DNA from: Metallosphaera sedula DSM 5348
GTDB lineage: Archaea; Thermoproteota; Thermoprotei_A; Sulfolobales; Sulfolobaceae
DNA length: 64,000 nucleotides
Assembly: GCF_000016605.1 (NCBI RefSeq)
Contig: NC_009440.1
Span: 1,625,789 to 1,689,788 of the forward strand
Direction of reading: 5' to 3'
Position 1 is the first letter of the stretch. Each line of letters begins with the position of its first letter. This document shows, one piece after another, positions 41,096 to 51,323 of this stretch. The notes under the pieces are model-generated. The model searched no databases and was not told the DNA's origin. It saw only the letters and a program-made list of their open reading frames with translations. A program made the translations under genes and the position numbers.

Positions 41096-41305
41096 ATGGC
41101 ACTTAAACACGAAAAATACGTGTACGTTGAACTTGGGAAATCTAGATACGCTAAGTTAAGGGTTCTCAAGAACAGGGATGAAAACAGCCCGGAAAGATAC
41201 ATAGTCCTTAACAAGTTAGTTCCCAAGAAGAGCAGGCACGTGAAAGTTCTAAAGACAGACGACCTCCCACTTGAAGTCAGGGAAAAGTTAAAGGCAATTT
41301 CTTGA
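41096..41305 (+). CDS. Small basic hypothetical protein (69 aa)
   Basis: This short basic protein begins ALKHEKYVYVELGKSRYAKL and appears to be a small beta-rich domain. I think it is a Sulfolobales-specific DUF5622-like protein, but this is only an impression. It lies 23 bp after tbp and may share its transcript. The sequence gagatcATG gives a weak ribosome-binding site. Confidence 0.7.
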   Translation: MALKHEKYVYVELGKSRYAKLRVLKNRDENSPERYIVLNKLVPKKSRHVKVLKTDDLPLEVREKLKAIS

Positions 41306-42352
41306 TCATTGTGATCTTAATCTGTTTTTCTCGAAATTGGAAAGAACGAAGTATGTGGCAATTAAAATGAACGAGGAAAGTAGAAGAAGGTAGAATGATT
41401 GAATCTGAATTATGTAAGCACCGCTCTCAAGATTTCTAAGTAACCCAGTAAGCACGAAGTAGGCAAGTATGGATGCGAGTATCTTTAATAGATCGTGCCA
41501 AATCCTTATGTCCTTTGATAGAGCTCTAGACAAGAGCTTACCTGAGTATAAAATGATAATAGAAAACGTGAGATACGGTAGTATGGCTAGTAAAGTCGAT
41601 GAGGCAGACCTTATGGAAAGCGGTCCAGCTGTGGAAGCAACTAGATATCCGTTAATTATAGCAAGTACCAGGGAAATGGAGGATAGAATTGCCACAATAA
41701 CCATGATAGTTGAGTTCTCCCACCATCTCTCTATGGCATCATCTATTCCAAATCCCCTAACTAACATGGCTCCTCCTAGAACCAAAAGTATGGAGGGAAG
41801 GACGTAAGCCGTTAGGCCAGCAATTGCCAATATACTTGAAACGAAAAGAATTATTCCAGGAACCCCTAGAAACAGTCTCGAGTACCTGCTTTCCGTTACT
41901 AGTCTCTTGAGATATTTCCCAAGCAAGATATATGTCTCCTCCACCCCTCTATGCTGTTCCACTATAACTCTCTCTATTCCCACTATCTTCAGCCTGCTTT
42001 CGATGACCGGGATAGCCTTTGCGTCCTCAGGGCTATCATAAACTAGGATTGCCTGATCAGGCTTAATAGCTCTAATAACCTCATCAACTTGCTTAGAGAG
42101 TGCCATTTGAGAATCGAGACCACCTCTTTGTGACCCAGCAACAAATACGATCTCCACATCTTCTCCATTTGCTTTCATATCAAGGTAAATGTTGAACGCA
42201 GTTACCATGGTATTGAAGTCTGAGTCTAGGGCCAAAAATCGCGAGGATTTCTCTATGGCTTCCCTAGCTTTAGCCTCTCCTATAACTGGGGTAGAAACAC
42301 CAGCCTTACTCAAATCGTCATCTATATCAATGTATATTATCGCCGTCTTCAT
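41306..42352 (-). CDS. DUF373 archaeal membrane protein
   Basis: The protein of about 348 residues starts with a soluble alpha/beta domain (TAIIYIDIDDDLSKAG, VFVAGSQRGGLDSQMALSKQ) of about 150 residues. Roughly six to seven hydrophobic segments follow (for example LFLGVPGIILFVSSILAIAG). This is the DUF373 layout, an archaeal family of unknown function possibly acting on a nucleotide or carrier at the membrane. The ATG at 42352 is chosen over 42382 because it gives the clean MKTAIIYIDID start. It overlaps the coiled-coil gene by 26 bp. Confidence 0.82.
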   Translation of the reverse strand: MKTAIIYIDIDDDLSKAGVSTPVIGEAKAREAIEKSSRFLALDSDFNTMVTAFNIYLDMKANGEDVEIVFVAGSQRGGLDSQMALSKQVDEVIRAIKPDQAILVYDSPEDAKAIPVIESRLKIVGIERVIVEQHRGVEETYILLGKYLKRLVTESRYSRLFLGVPGIILFVSSILAIAGLTAYVLPSILLVLGGAMLVRGFGIDDAIERWWENSTIMVIVAILSSISLVLAIINGYLVASTAGPLSIRSASSTLLAILPYLTFSIIILYSGKLLSRALSKDIRIWHDLLKILASILAYFVLTGLLRNLESGAYIIQIQSFYLLLLSSFILIATYFVLSNFEKNRLRSQ

Positions 42353-43235
42353 TATTACCCCGATGATCCCCATAAAGGGCATATATTTCGTCGAATGACA
42401 GCCTTTCTCCTTTCTTCAGTTTCTCCTCTGCAACCTTCTTCCTTTTCTCCATGATCTCGGCAATATTTGCCCTGGAGGTAGTAACTCCCTGTTCCATGGC
42501 CTTTCTAGCCTTTATGAGTTCGTCGAGCTCCTTGCTCTTTGCCTCAATTTGTTTCCCTAGCTCATCAATTTCTTTGCTCTTTGCCTCAATTTGCGAGCTT
42601 AACTCGTCTAGTTCCTTGGTTAACTTATCCCTTTCGTCCCTTAAACTCTTGAGCGTCTTCCTTTTCTCACTTATCTCTGAAATCAATGACGAAATTTTCT
42701 GCCTAATTGTAGCCAACTCTATTCTTTTTGCGAGGAATTCCGCTCTCTCCTCGTTCCCTTTCTCCTTTACCTTTAGGATCTTCTTGGCTTCATTCAGCCT
42801 TCTCTCCATGTCAGCTATCCTTTGGATCAACTTCTTTTCTTCCTCAAGCGTCAAGGAGGAGGTCTGTATTCTCCATTCGAGGCTCCTTATCCTCTTTTCC
42901 AAGATATCTGGGTTCAATCCTTGAGTTTTCTTCATGAGATTCCTAAGTTCCTCAAACTCTTTCCTCATTTCTTTAATGACTTCAAATAATTGCTCTTTTT
43001 TCTGCTTTAACTCTTTTAATTCATTTATCCTTGAGGTATATTCCTCAAAAACAGTTTTAAGTTGTAATCTTACAGCCTTAAGCCTCTCTATCTTCTCACT
43101 CTTCTTCTGTCTTAGTTTTCTTATCTCCTCAATTGAAGCGTACCTTTTTTCCTTAAGGCTTGAGATTTCATTTCTCACGTCAGATATTTTCTTGTAAATG
43201 CTTTCCTCTGTGGCCTCTGCTGGCGGATTGCTCAT
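42327..43235 (-). CDS. Archaeal coiled-coil protein (COG1340-like)
   Basis: The 302-residue protein is almost continuous coiled coil (heptads of Leu/Ile with Lys/Glu/Arg from about 12 to 255). It contains an internal near-repeat, SSQIEAKSKEIDELGKQIEA followed by KSKELDEL, and ends with a short acidic tail after SFDEIYALYGDHRG. It matches the look of the COG1340 archaeal coiled-coil family, whose role I do not know. It is leaderless: the minus-strand TATA-like TTATTAAC at 43260-43267 is 28 bp before the ATG. It is cotranscribed with the DUF373 gene. Confidence 0.8.
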   Translation of the reverse strand: MSNPPAEATEESIYKKISDVRNEISSLKEKRYASIEEIRKLRQKKSEKIERLKAVRLQLKTVFEEYTSRINELKELKQKKEQLFEVIKEMRKEFEELRNLMKKTQGLNPDILEKRIRSLEWRIQTSSLTLEEEKKLIQRIADMERRLNEAKKILKVKEKGNEERAEFLAKRIELATIRQKISSLISEISEKRKTLKSLRDERDKLTKELDELSSQIEAKSKEIDELGKQIEAKSKELDELIKARKAMEQGVTTSRANIAEIMEKRKKVAEEKLKKGERLSFDEIYALYGDHRGNNEDGDNIH

Positions 43236-43708
43236 CAGGGTTACATAAAGAGTACTCCGTTAATAACTTTTCCTAGAATTGTTTTGATGCAATATCTGTT
43301 TGGTCAATATCGGAAATGATCTTAAATAGAAGGAGCGCATGATTCGTAATGATCCCATCGAGATGAAAATGGTTAGTCTGCTTCTGGTTTTAGACCTCAC
43401 GTTTTTAGTTTTTGAAACCTAAACTTGAAGTTCGGTGAGATCAACGAGAGGTGGTAATAAGCACACCGATTGGCGTTTATTAAAATGAAAATATTCTATT
43501 AAAACTATTTAATGTAGACATGATTATATATATATTAACTGAAAGACAATATTATTTGATATATACTTCAATTATGGTACCCTACTGGAACGTTTATATA
43601 CAAAAAAGCTTGTAATCCTCATCCCAAGCAGGTATTATCCCAGCGTCAAAATAAGGCGGTATTATCAACTACTACATATAAGTCTAAGATTTGCATCTAT
43701 CTTAGCTT
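43236..43708. other. 473-bp A+T-rich intergenic region ahead of gar1
   Basis: The region contains divergent promoters: minus TATA at 43260-43267, and plus TATA ACATATAAG at about 43674-43682 for gar1. It also holds a second plus-strand TATA-like GTTTATATAC (about 43590-43599) with no ORF behind it, a 9-bp direct repeat GGTATTATC (43631-43639 and 43658-43666), and a very A+T-rich block around 43500-43570. No protein gene is convincing; a small RNA from about 43622 is possible. Confidence 0.45.
43631..43666 (+). repeat. Direct repeat GGTATTATC x2 upstream of gar1
   Basis: The perfect 9-bp copies start 27 bp apart (43631 and 43658), just upstream of the gar1 TATA box. The spacing could suit a dimeric regulator. 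Confidence 0.5.
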
Positions 43709-43987
43709 GTGAGGAGCACAAAAACAATTCCCATAGGAGAATTTGAGTCACTTGTACTAGGTGACAAGTGGCTCATAAGGGCAGATTCAAATTTCGATTA
43801 CGCCAAGAATGATCCTTCAGGACTAGTTTTACTTGATAAAAACCAGAGGAGAGTTGCCAAGGTCCTAGACGTTCTAGGAAACGTCAGTAAACCATACCTG
43901 TTAGCAGAACCCATGGCTTCGATACCCTCAGGAAAAATATTTCTTGAAATTCCACAGCGCAAACACTCTAGGAAAAACAGGAGGTAA
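43709..43987 (+). CDS. gar1: H/ACA RNP protein Gar1
   Basis: Gar1 is part of the H/ACA pseudouridylation RNP, binding the catalytic subunit Cbf5. The 92-residue protein has the family core RRVAKVLDVLGNVSKPYLLA and PSGKIFLEI and a basic tail. Start is GTG, close to a TATA box at about 43678. Pairing of gar1 with tfb directly downstream (7 bp) is a known archaeal arrangement and supports the call. Confidence 0.87.
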   Translation: MRSTKTIPIGEFESLVLGDKWLIRADSNFDYAKNDPSGLVLLDKNQRRVAKVLDVLGNVSKPYLLAEPMASIPSGKIFLEIPQRKHSRKNRR

Positions 43988-43993
43988 GACGAA

Positions 43994-44878
43994 ATGAAAT
44001 GCCCCATTTGTGAGGGTACTGAGATAATATATGATGCCGAGCATGGTAACTACGTTTGTGCCAGGGATGGAACTGTAATTGAAGAAAACGTGCCAGATCC
44101 TGGCCCTGAGTGGAGAGAGTTCGATGCAGGCGATAGGAACAAGAAGAGAAGGGTAGGAGCTGGGATCACAGATAGGGTACATGACAAAGGATTTTCCACC
44201 ATTATTGGAGGTGGAAGAGTAAAGGATAAAATGAAGGCAATAAGGCTTCAGAGACTTCAAAATAAGTCAAGGGTTACATCAAAGGACAAGAAACTAGTTA
44301 CGTATCTATCGATACTCAACAGCGAGGCATCGAAGTTGGGACTACCTGGATACGTTAAGGAGACGGCTGCCGGGGTCATAAAGAAGTTGATCGAATCGGG
44401 TCTCGCGAGGAGGATTGATACGTACGCACTAATTGCAGCGACGTTATTCTATGTTAGCAGACTGTACAAGATCCCACTCCAGTTGAATGAGATAAAGAAG
44501 CTTTTCAACATAGACTCAAGCGCCTTCTGGAAAGCCTCAACCAGAGTCCAGAACGTTATACAGAAGAGTACGTTCATGTCTAACTTTGGAGGACCTTCTC
44601 CACTGGAACACATACCAGATATCGTTAACAGGGCTAAGTTACCTCCCCATGTGGAAACCATGGCCGCAGAAATAGCGTCGATCCTGATAAAGAACGCAAT
44701 AACCAGCGGGAAGGGCCACTTATCTGTTGCCGCGGCGGCAGTCTACTTGGCCAGCACCATATTGGATCACAAGAAGACGCAGAAAGAACTTGCAGAGGTT
44801 CTGAACATCACCGAGGTTACCATAAGAAATAGATATAAGGAGATAGTAAACTCACTTGACGTCGAGGTCAAACTGTGA
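43994..44878 (+). CDS. tfb: Transcription initiation factor TFB
   Basis: TFB is the TFIIB homologue bridging TBP and RNA polymerase. The 294-residue protein has an N-terminal zinc ribbon, a B-reader/linker region (PEWREFDAG, HDKGFSTIIGGG) and two cyclin folds, the last ending in an HTH that reads the BRE (KTQKELAEVLNITEVTIRNR). The ribbon shows C3, C6 and C22, with Asp25 where a fourth cysteine is usual. By remembered gene order this is the TFB2-type paralogue of Sulfolobus rather than the main TFB1; that is inference. Confidence 0.92.
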   Translation: MKCPICEGTEIIYDAEHGNYVCARDGTVIEENVPDPGPEWREFDAGDRNKKRRVGAGITDRVHDKGFSTIIGGGRVKDKMKAIRLQRLQNKSRVTSKDKKLVTYLSILNSEASKLGLPGYVKETAAGVIKKLIESGLARRIDTYALIAATLFYVSRLYKIPLQLNEIKKLFNIDSSAFWKASTRVQNVIQKSTFMSNFGGPSPLEHIPDIVNRAKLPPHVETMAAEIASILIKNAITSGKGHLSVAAAAVYLASTILDHKKTQKELAEVLNITEVTIRNRYKEIVNSLDVEVKL

Positions 44879-44904
44879 CAACATAGCAGAATAATCCCTT
44901 TTCC

Positions 44905-45654
44905 CTATAGGATGATATTTTTTAAGAGGTTAAGCTCCGGAAACTCCATTATCCCTTCATTCTCCACTATTACGAAGGGTTTTGCTTTTTCTAAGATGGC
45001 ATGTCTTTTCATCAACGGGCTCATGTAGCCTGAATGAACTAGGGAGATGTCATTACCCGATTGATAACCTCCCAGCGCAGGTAGGGCTATAACATAGGAG
45101 TTTCCCGCAATAGGCGAGACAAGGAAGCACTGGAACTTCTTGGCAAACCCAAGCTTGTCCCTTATTGAAATCCTGGGATGTTCATGCCCTATCACGTAAA
45201 TTTTGCCGTCCTTGGGTTCTATCTCCCTATGTCCGTGAAAAATAAACAGATCCTCGCTCTCTATCTCGTCTAGGAGCTCTATATTATCGAATTTTTCTGT
45301 AACAAGAGAAATATAATTATCGTGATTACCCCTTATCAATTTCACGATAGTCCCGTTCTCTTTCATGTCCTTGAATATCTCTGTGAGATCTTCTTTTTCC
45401 TGTCTACCAAGTCCGTTGAATCTATGCTTCATATCACCGTTAATAATTACCTTATTTGTCTTGAATACGTCTAGCGCTCTTCTGTAAATGGATAGAAACC
45501 TTTTCTTCTGTATCCTAGGCAAGAATATTCCCTTTGACGCCATCTCCTCCTCGTATCCTATGTGAACATCTGACAGAATGATAGAGTCAAGACGCCTAGA
45601 GTAAATCACCGGTAAATCCTCCTCTACTTCCAGGTCCCTGAGTATGCTGACCAA
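44905..45654 (-). CDS. Calcineurin-like metallophosphoesterase
   Basis: The 249-residue protein shows the full metal-binding series: [28 protein letters not shown] and IGHEHP. It is like the archaeal COG1407 ICC-type phosphoesterases. The substrate (nucleotide, RNA or DNA) cannot be told from sequence. Start is TTG at 45654, 42 bp from the divergent diphthine synthase gene. Confidence 0.88.
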   Translation of the reverse strand: MVSILRDLEVEEDLPVIYSRRLDSIILSDVHIGYEEEMASKGIFLPRIQKKRFLSIYRRALDVFKTNKVIINGDMKHRFNGLGRQEKEDLTEIFKDMKENGTIVKLIRGNHDNYISLVTEKFDNIELLDEIESEDLFIFHGHREIEPKDGKIYVIGHEHPRISIRDKLGFAKKFQCFLVSPIAGNSYVIALPALGGYQSGNDISLVHSGYMSPLMKRHAILEKAKPFVIVENEGIMEFPELNLLKNIIL

Positions 45655-45696
45655 ATCCGATACACCCTTATTCTAGCTCTCATCATGCAAAACTAA

Positions 45697-46448
45697 ATGG
45701 CAGATATATACTTTGTAGGACTTGGGCTGTCAAAAAGGTTTCTTACTAATGCCTCCCTGGAGGTCCTCAAAGGTTCAGACGTAATTTACGCAGACATTTA
45801 CACTTCAATTAGTTGTGACATAAATGAAAAAACACTTAGGGAGATTACAGGTAAGGAGATTATTCCTGCAACTCGAGAGGTTTTGGAGACAAAGGAAAAA
45901 GAGATATATAAACTGCTTGACTCAGGGAAAAACGTCGCCATAGCTGTAGTCGGAGACCCCATGATTGCCACAACTCACGTTAGCTTAGCCACAGGTGCCA
46001 GGGCCAGGGGACATAGGGTTAGCGTTATCCCGGGGGTCTCAGTTCACTGTTACATGATATCTAGGTCAATGCTGTCTTCCTATAAGTTTGGGAAGTCAGT
46101 TACGGTTACTTTCCCTGTACTTGATAAGCTTGATTACACCCCCTATAGGGTGATAAAGACCAACAGGGAGCTCGGCCTTCACACAATGGTATACTTAGAT
46201 TTGAAGGAGACCGGGATAATGACAGCCGATCTTGCACTTAACTACCTCAAGAAAATGGAAAGCGATATTGGGGACAAGGTTATCCTAGATGATGATCTTG
46301 TGGTGATCGGCGAGAGGCTTGGATGCGCAGATGAGAGGGTGAGGGCTATGAAAGTTGTGGACGCCCTAAATCAAAAATTTGGGGCTCCTCCACACATTAT
46401 AATAGTTCCATCCAGAAACCTATATGAGATGGAGGTAGAGGGATTGAA

Positions 46449-46461
<13 letters not shown>
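45697..46461 (+). CDS. dph5: Diphthine synthase
   Basis: This SAM-dependent methyltransferase trimethylates the intermediate on the way to diphthamide, the modified histidine of elongation factor 2. The 254-residue protein has [20 protein letters not shown] and [13 protein letters not shown], hallmarks of the tetrapyrrole-methylase-like Dph5 family. A TATA-like CTTATTCT at 45667-45674 is centred about 26 bp before the ATG, making it leaderless. It overlaps the nucleotidyltransferase gene by 13 bp. Confidence 0.94.
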
Positions 46462-48834
<2,373 letters not shown>

Positions 48835-48894
48835 TAATTATACCAAAACAGTTTACTCGACAAGTTTAAAATGCTTAGCTATGTGACGTGAACC

Positions 48895-50310
48895 CTAGAT
48901 AGGTGCAGTTAGATCTTTCAATTTGGTTACATTTTCCATGTAAAGTGAGACCCCCATCAGGAAGGTGTCGGAGAGATATCTCCCCATGAGCTGGACACCC
49001 ACCGGCAACCCGTTATGGAATCCAGCGGGTATTGATAGTGCAGGTATGGCAGCTAGGTTAGCCGTCACGGTAGCCACATCAATGGCATACATTTTCACCG
49101 GGTCATCTATTACCTCTCCAATCTTTGGTGGGAGTATCGGGGAGGTTGGTGAAACTAGTATGTCATATCTACTGAACAATTTCTCCAGCGAATCTCTTAT
49201 TAACCTCCTAGTTTTCAATGCCCTAATGTAAAATTGTTCGTAATATCCAGCGCTCAGAATAAAGGATCCCAGCAATATTCTTCGCTTGACCTCTTTTCCA
49301 AATCCCTCACCCCTGTTCCTGCTATACACATCCCTCCAATTTCCCTCAGCATTAGACGAGTAACCATATCTAACACCGTCATATCTAGCTAGGTTAGAGC
49401 TAGCCTCTGACATAGCAATGATATAGTAGGTGGGAAGTACGTAATTCACCATTCCTAGATTGGTTTCCTCGATTACTGCCCCCTCAGATGACATCTTATT
49501 AAGGAAATCCTTCACCACTCCAACAACACCTGGATCCGAGGCCTCCATCACGTCCTTAAGCACCCCAACCTTTATCCCCTTGACTGTTATGGGGTTAATA
49601 GAGGAGGGGGAAGAGTAGTCTATGGTTGTAGCATCTCTCTGGTCACTCCCAGCTATGATCGAGAAGAGTAACGCCAAATCAGTCGAATTCCTCGCCATGG
49701 GACCTATCTGCTCCAGGCTGTTGGCATATGCCACTAGCCCATACCTGCTCACTGTGCCGTAAGAAGGCTTTAATCCATACGTAGAAGTGAAAGAGGCTGG
49801 GGTTCTTATGGAACCACCGGTATCAGATCCTAGGGCAACATCCACATAACCTGAAGCTAATGCGCTCCCACTTCCTCCGGAGGACCCTCCAGGTGTCCTG
49901 GACAAATCCCAAGGATTTCTAGTTGGGCCAAAATAACTTGTCTCTGTAGTTGAGCCCATGGCGAACTCATCCATGTTGGTTTTACCTAGTATCACAGCTC
50001 CCTCCCTCTTCAGCTTCGAGATTACGGTGGCGTCGTATGGGGGGACGTAATTCTCAAGCATCTTCGATGAGCAGGTGGTTCTTATCCCCCTAGTTGAGAT
50101 ATTGTCCTTTACCGCTATTAGTAACCCGGAAAGCCTACCTTCTCCCTTTACGGCTTTCTTTACCTCCTCTAGCACATCTTTCTCATCCCTGAGCGTAACG
50201 AATGCCCTAACCTTCTCCTCTACCCTTCTAATCCTATCAAAGGTTCTACCCACGTACTCGTCTGGGGATAGATTTCCATTCCTCAGGTCATTTACTATCT
50301 CCATTATCAT
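48895..50310 (-). CDS. gatA: Aspartyl/glutamyl-tRNA amidotransferase subunit A
   Basis: GatA is the amidase subunit that produces ammonia for transamidation of mischarged tRNA, in archaea mainly Asp-tRNA(Asn). The roughly 471-residue protein has the catalytic Lys in AVKDNIS (about K68), the cis-serine in GGSSGGS (about S143) and the nucleophile in [11 protein letters not shown] (about S167). The ATG at 50310 follows AGGTGGG; a GTG at 50319 is also possible. gatC lies immediately upstream. gatB is not adjacent. Confidence 0.94.
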   Translation of the reverse strand: MIMEIVNDLRNGNLSPDEYVGRTFDRIRRVEEKVRAFVTLRDEKDVLEEVKKAVKGEGRLSGLLIAVKDNISTRGIRTTCSSKMLENYVPPYDATVISKLKREGAVILGKTNMDEFAMGSTTETSYFGPTRNPWDLSRTPGGSSGGSGSALASGYVDVALGSDTGGSIRTPASFTSTYGLKPSYGTVSRYGLVAYANSLEQIGPMARNSTDLALLFSIIAGSDQRDATTIDYSSPSSINPITVKGIKVGVLKDVMEASDPGVVGVVKDFLNKMSSEGAVIEETNLGMVNYVLPTYYIIAMSEASSNLARYDGVRYGYSSNAEGNWRDVYSRNRGEGFGKEVKRRILLGSFILSAGYYEQFYIRALKTRRLIRDSLEKLFSRYDILVSPTSPILPPKIGEVIDDPVKMYAIDVATVTANLAAIPALSIPAGFHNGLPVGVQLMGRYLSDTFLMGVSLYMENVTKLKDLTAPI

Positions 50311-50311
50311 G

Positions 50312-50605
50312 TTACCCACCTATGGTGCTAGGACCTATAATGTAACCATCCTTTTTCTTGGGCACATTAGCTAGGGCGTCATCCCTGGAGAGGGGTTGGG
50401 CCGGCTCATCCGGTCTCAGTTTACCTGTGGAGAGTGGATGGAACATGGGCTCCACGCCCTCAAGGTTTAGTTCGTCTATCTTGTTGAAGAAATCAAGGAT
50501 CTTAGTCAAATCCCTCATGAATTCCTGCCTTTCTTGATCTGTTAGGGAGATCAAGGCCAGCTTCTCAAGTTTCCTCATAAGTTCTTCGTCAACCTGAACC
50601 TTCAC
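50312..50605 (-). CDS. gatC: Aspartyl/glutamyl-tRNA amidotransferase subunit C
   Basis: GatC is the small stabilising subunit wrapped between GatA and GatB. The 97-residue protein has the typical [18 protein letters not shown] start and the [10 protein letters not shown] segment. It overlaps cutA by 4 bp and ends right at gatA. Confidence 0.93.
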   Translation of the reverse strand: MKVQVDEELMRKLEKLALISLTDQERQEFMRDLTKILDFFNKIDELNLEGVEPMFHPLSTGKLRPDEPAQPLSRDDALANVPKKKDGYIIGPSTIGG

Positions 50606-50925
50606 TTGGAAACACTCTCATCTATCCAGTCCAGATATAACTTAAAACCATTCTTTATATCCAAGGCTAGAATCTCCGGAACTTTATAGGGGTGAAGTTC
50701 CTTGAGTCTATTCATTAGCTCGTCTAGTCTGTCAGAGTTGGTCTTTATTAGTGCCAAAACCTCGCTATCCTCTGTAACCTTCCCCTCCCATCTGTAAATG
50801 GAGACTAAGCCTGGAACTAGGTTAACGCACGCTGCTAACTTTTCCTCAACTAAGGTCCTGGCAATTCTTTTTCCTTCCTCCATGCCTGGTAATGTACTGA
50901 TCACAAGGACATACTTTCCGGTCAT
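50602..50925 (-). CDS. cutA: CutA divalent-cation tolerance protein
   Basis: CutA is a small trimeric PII-like protein linked to metal tolerance in bacteria. Its archaeal role is unclear. The 107-residue protein has RTLVEEKLAACVNLVPGLVS, IYRWEGKVTEDSEVLALIKT and HPYKVPEILAL, all characteristic. It is leaderless with a TATA box at 50950-50957 (minus) and heads the cutA-gatC-gatA operon. Confidence 0.94.
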   Translation of the reverse strand: MTGKYVLVISTLPGMEEGKRIARTLVEEKLAACVNLVPGLVSIYRWEGKVTEDSEVLALIKTNSDRLDELMNRLKELHPYKVPEILALDIKNGFKLYLDWIDESVSK

Positions 50926-50928
50926 GGC

Positions 50929-50957
50929 AAAATATTAGTTAGATTTCAGAAATAAAT
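50929..50957. promoter_or_regulatory. Crossed divergent TATA boxes for cutA and the gene at 50961
   Basis: AAAATATTA (50929-50937) is about 27 bp before the plus-strand ATG at 50961. AAATAAAT (50950-50957; ATTTATTT on the minus strand) is about 28 bp before the cutA ATG at 50925. Each box lies next to the other gene's start site. Confidence 0.55.
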
Positions 50958-50960
50958 GTA

Positions 50961-51323
50961 ATGAGACCAGCCGAGGTGCCCTTTCAAGCTGAAGGAATTG
51001 TGGACGCAGTAAATCTTGGAATATCTGAGGCCACTTACCTTGGGGCAGAATTCGTTGGATTAACGTTGGACAACGGCTTAGGCTTGATATTAAGGGTAAG
51101 TCCTGACGAAAATATTACGAAGATCTTGGTCATGAGTGAGGGAGAACTGCCATTACCTCTCTTGGGTATATTCGTGAGATTTGACGGGAAGGCCTACCAT
51201 GTATACGTTGCCGATAAACCTGAAAAGCTCAACGAGGTAATTGGAGTTAACAGGAAAGTGGTCTTTGTGGAAGTGATATCTGGTGCCCTCGAAGACTTTC
51301 TACGTGAAGCCCTACAGCAATGA
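50961..51323 (+). CDS. Hypothetical protein (120 aa) coupled to the XPB-like helicase
   Basis: This is an unrecognised 120-residue beta-rich domain (AEFVGLTLDNGLGLILRV, GIFVRFDGKAYHVYVAD). It is leaderless. Its last 41 bp overlap the start of the XPB-type helicase in another frame, so the two proteins are coupled and may work together. No cysteine, membrane or signal features. Confidence 0.68.
   Translation: MRPAEVPFQAEGIVDAVNLGISEATYLGAEFVGLTLDNGLGLILRVSPDENITKILVMSEGELPLPLLGIFVRFDGKAYHVYVADKPEKLNEVIGVNRKVVFVEVISGALEDFLREALQQ

Noticed and set aside
42540-42620. Short tandem-like DNA repeat in the coiled-coil gene
   Set aside because: It reflects the near-repeated protein segment IEAKSKE(I/L)DEL and is not a DNA repeat array.
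42451-43197. Plus-strand ORFs opposite the coiled-coil gene
   Set aside because: They are Ser/Phe/Leu-rich translations of the antisense of a Lys/Glu-rich coiled coil and have no promoter.
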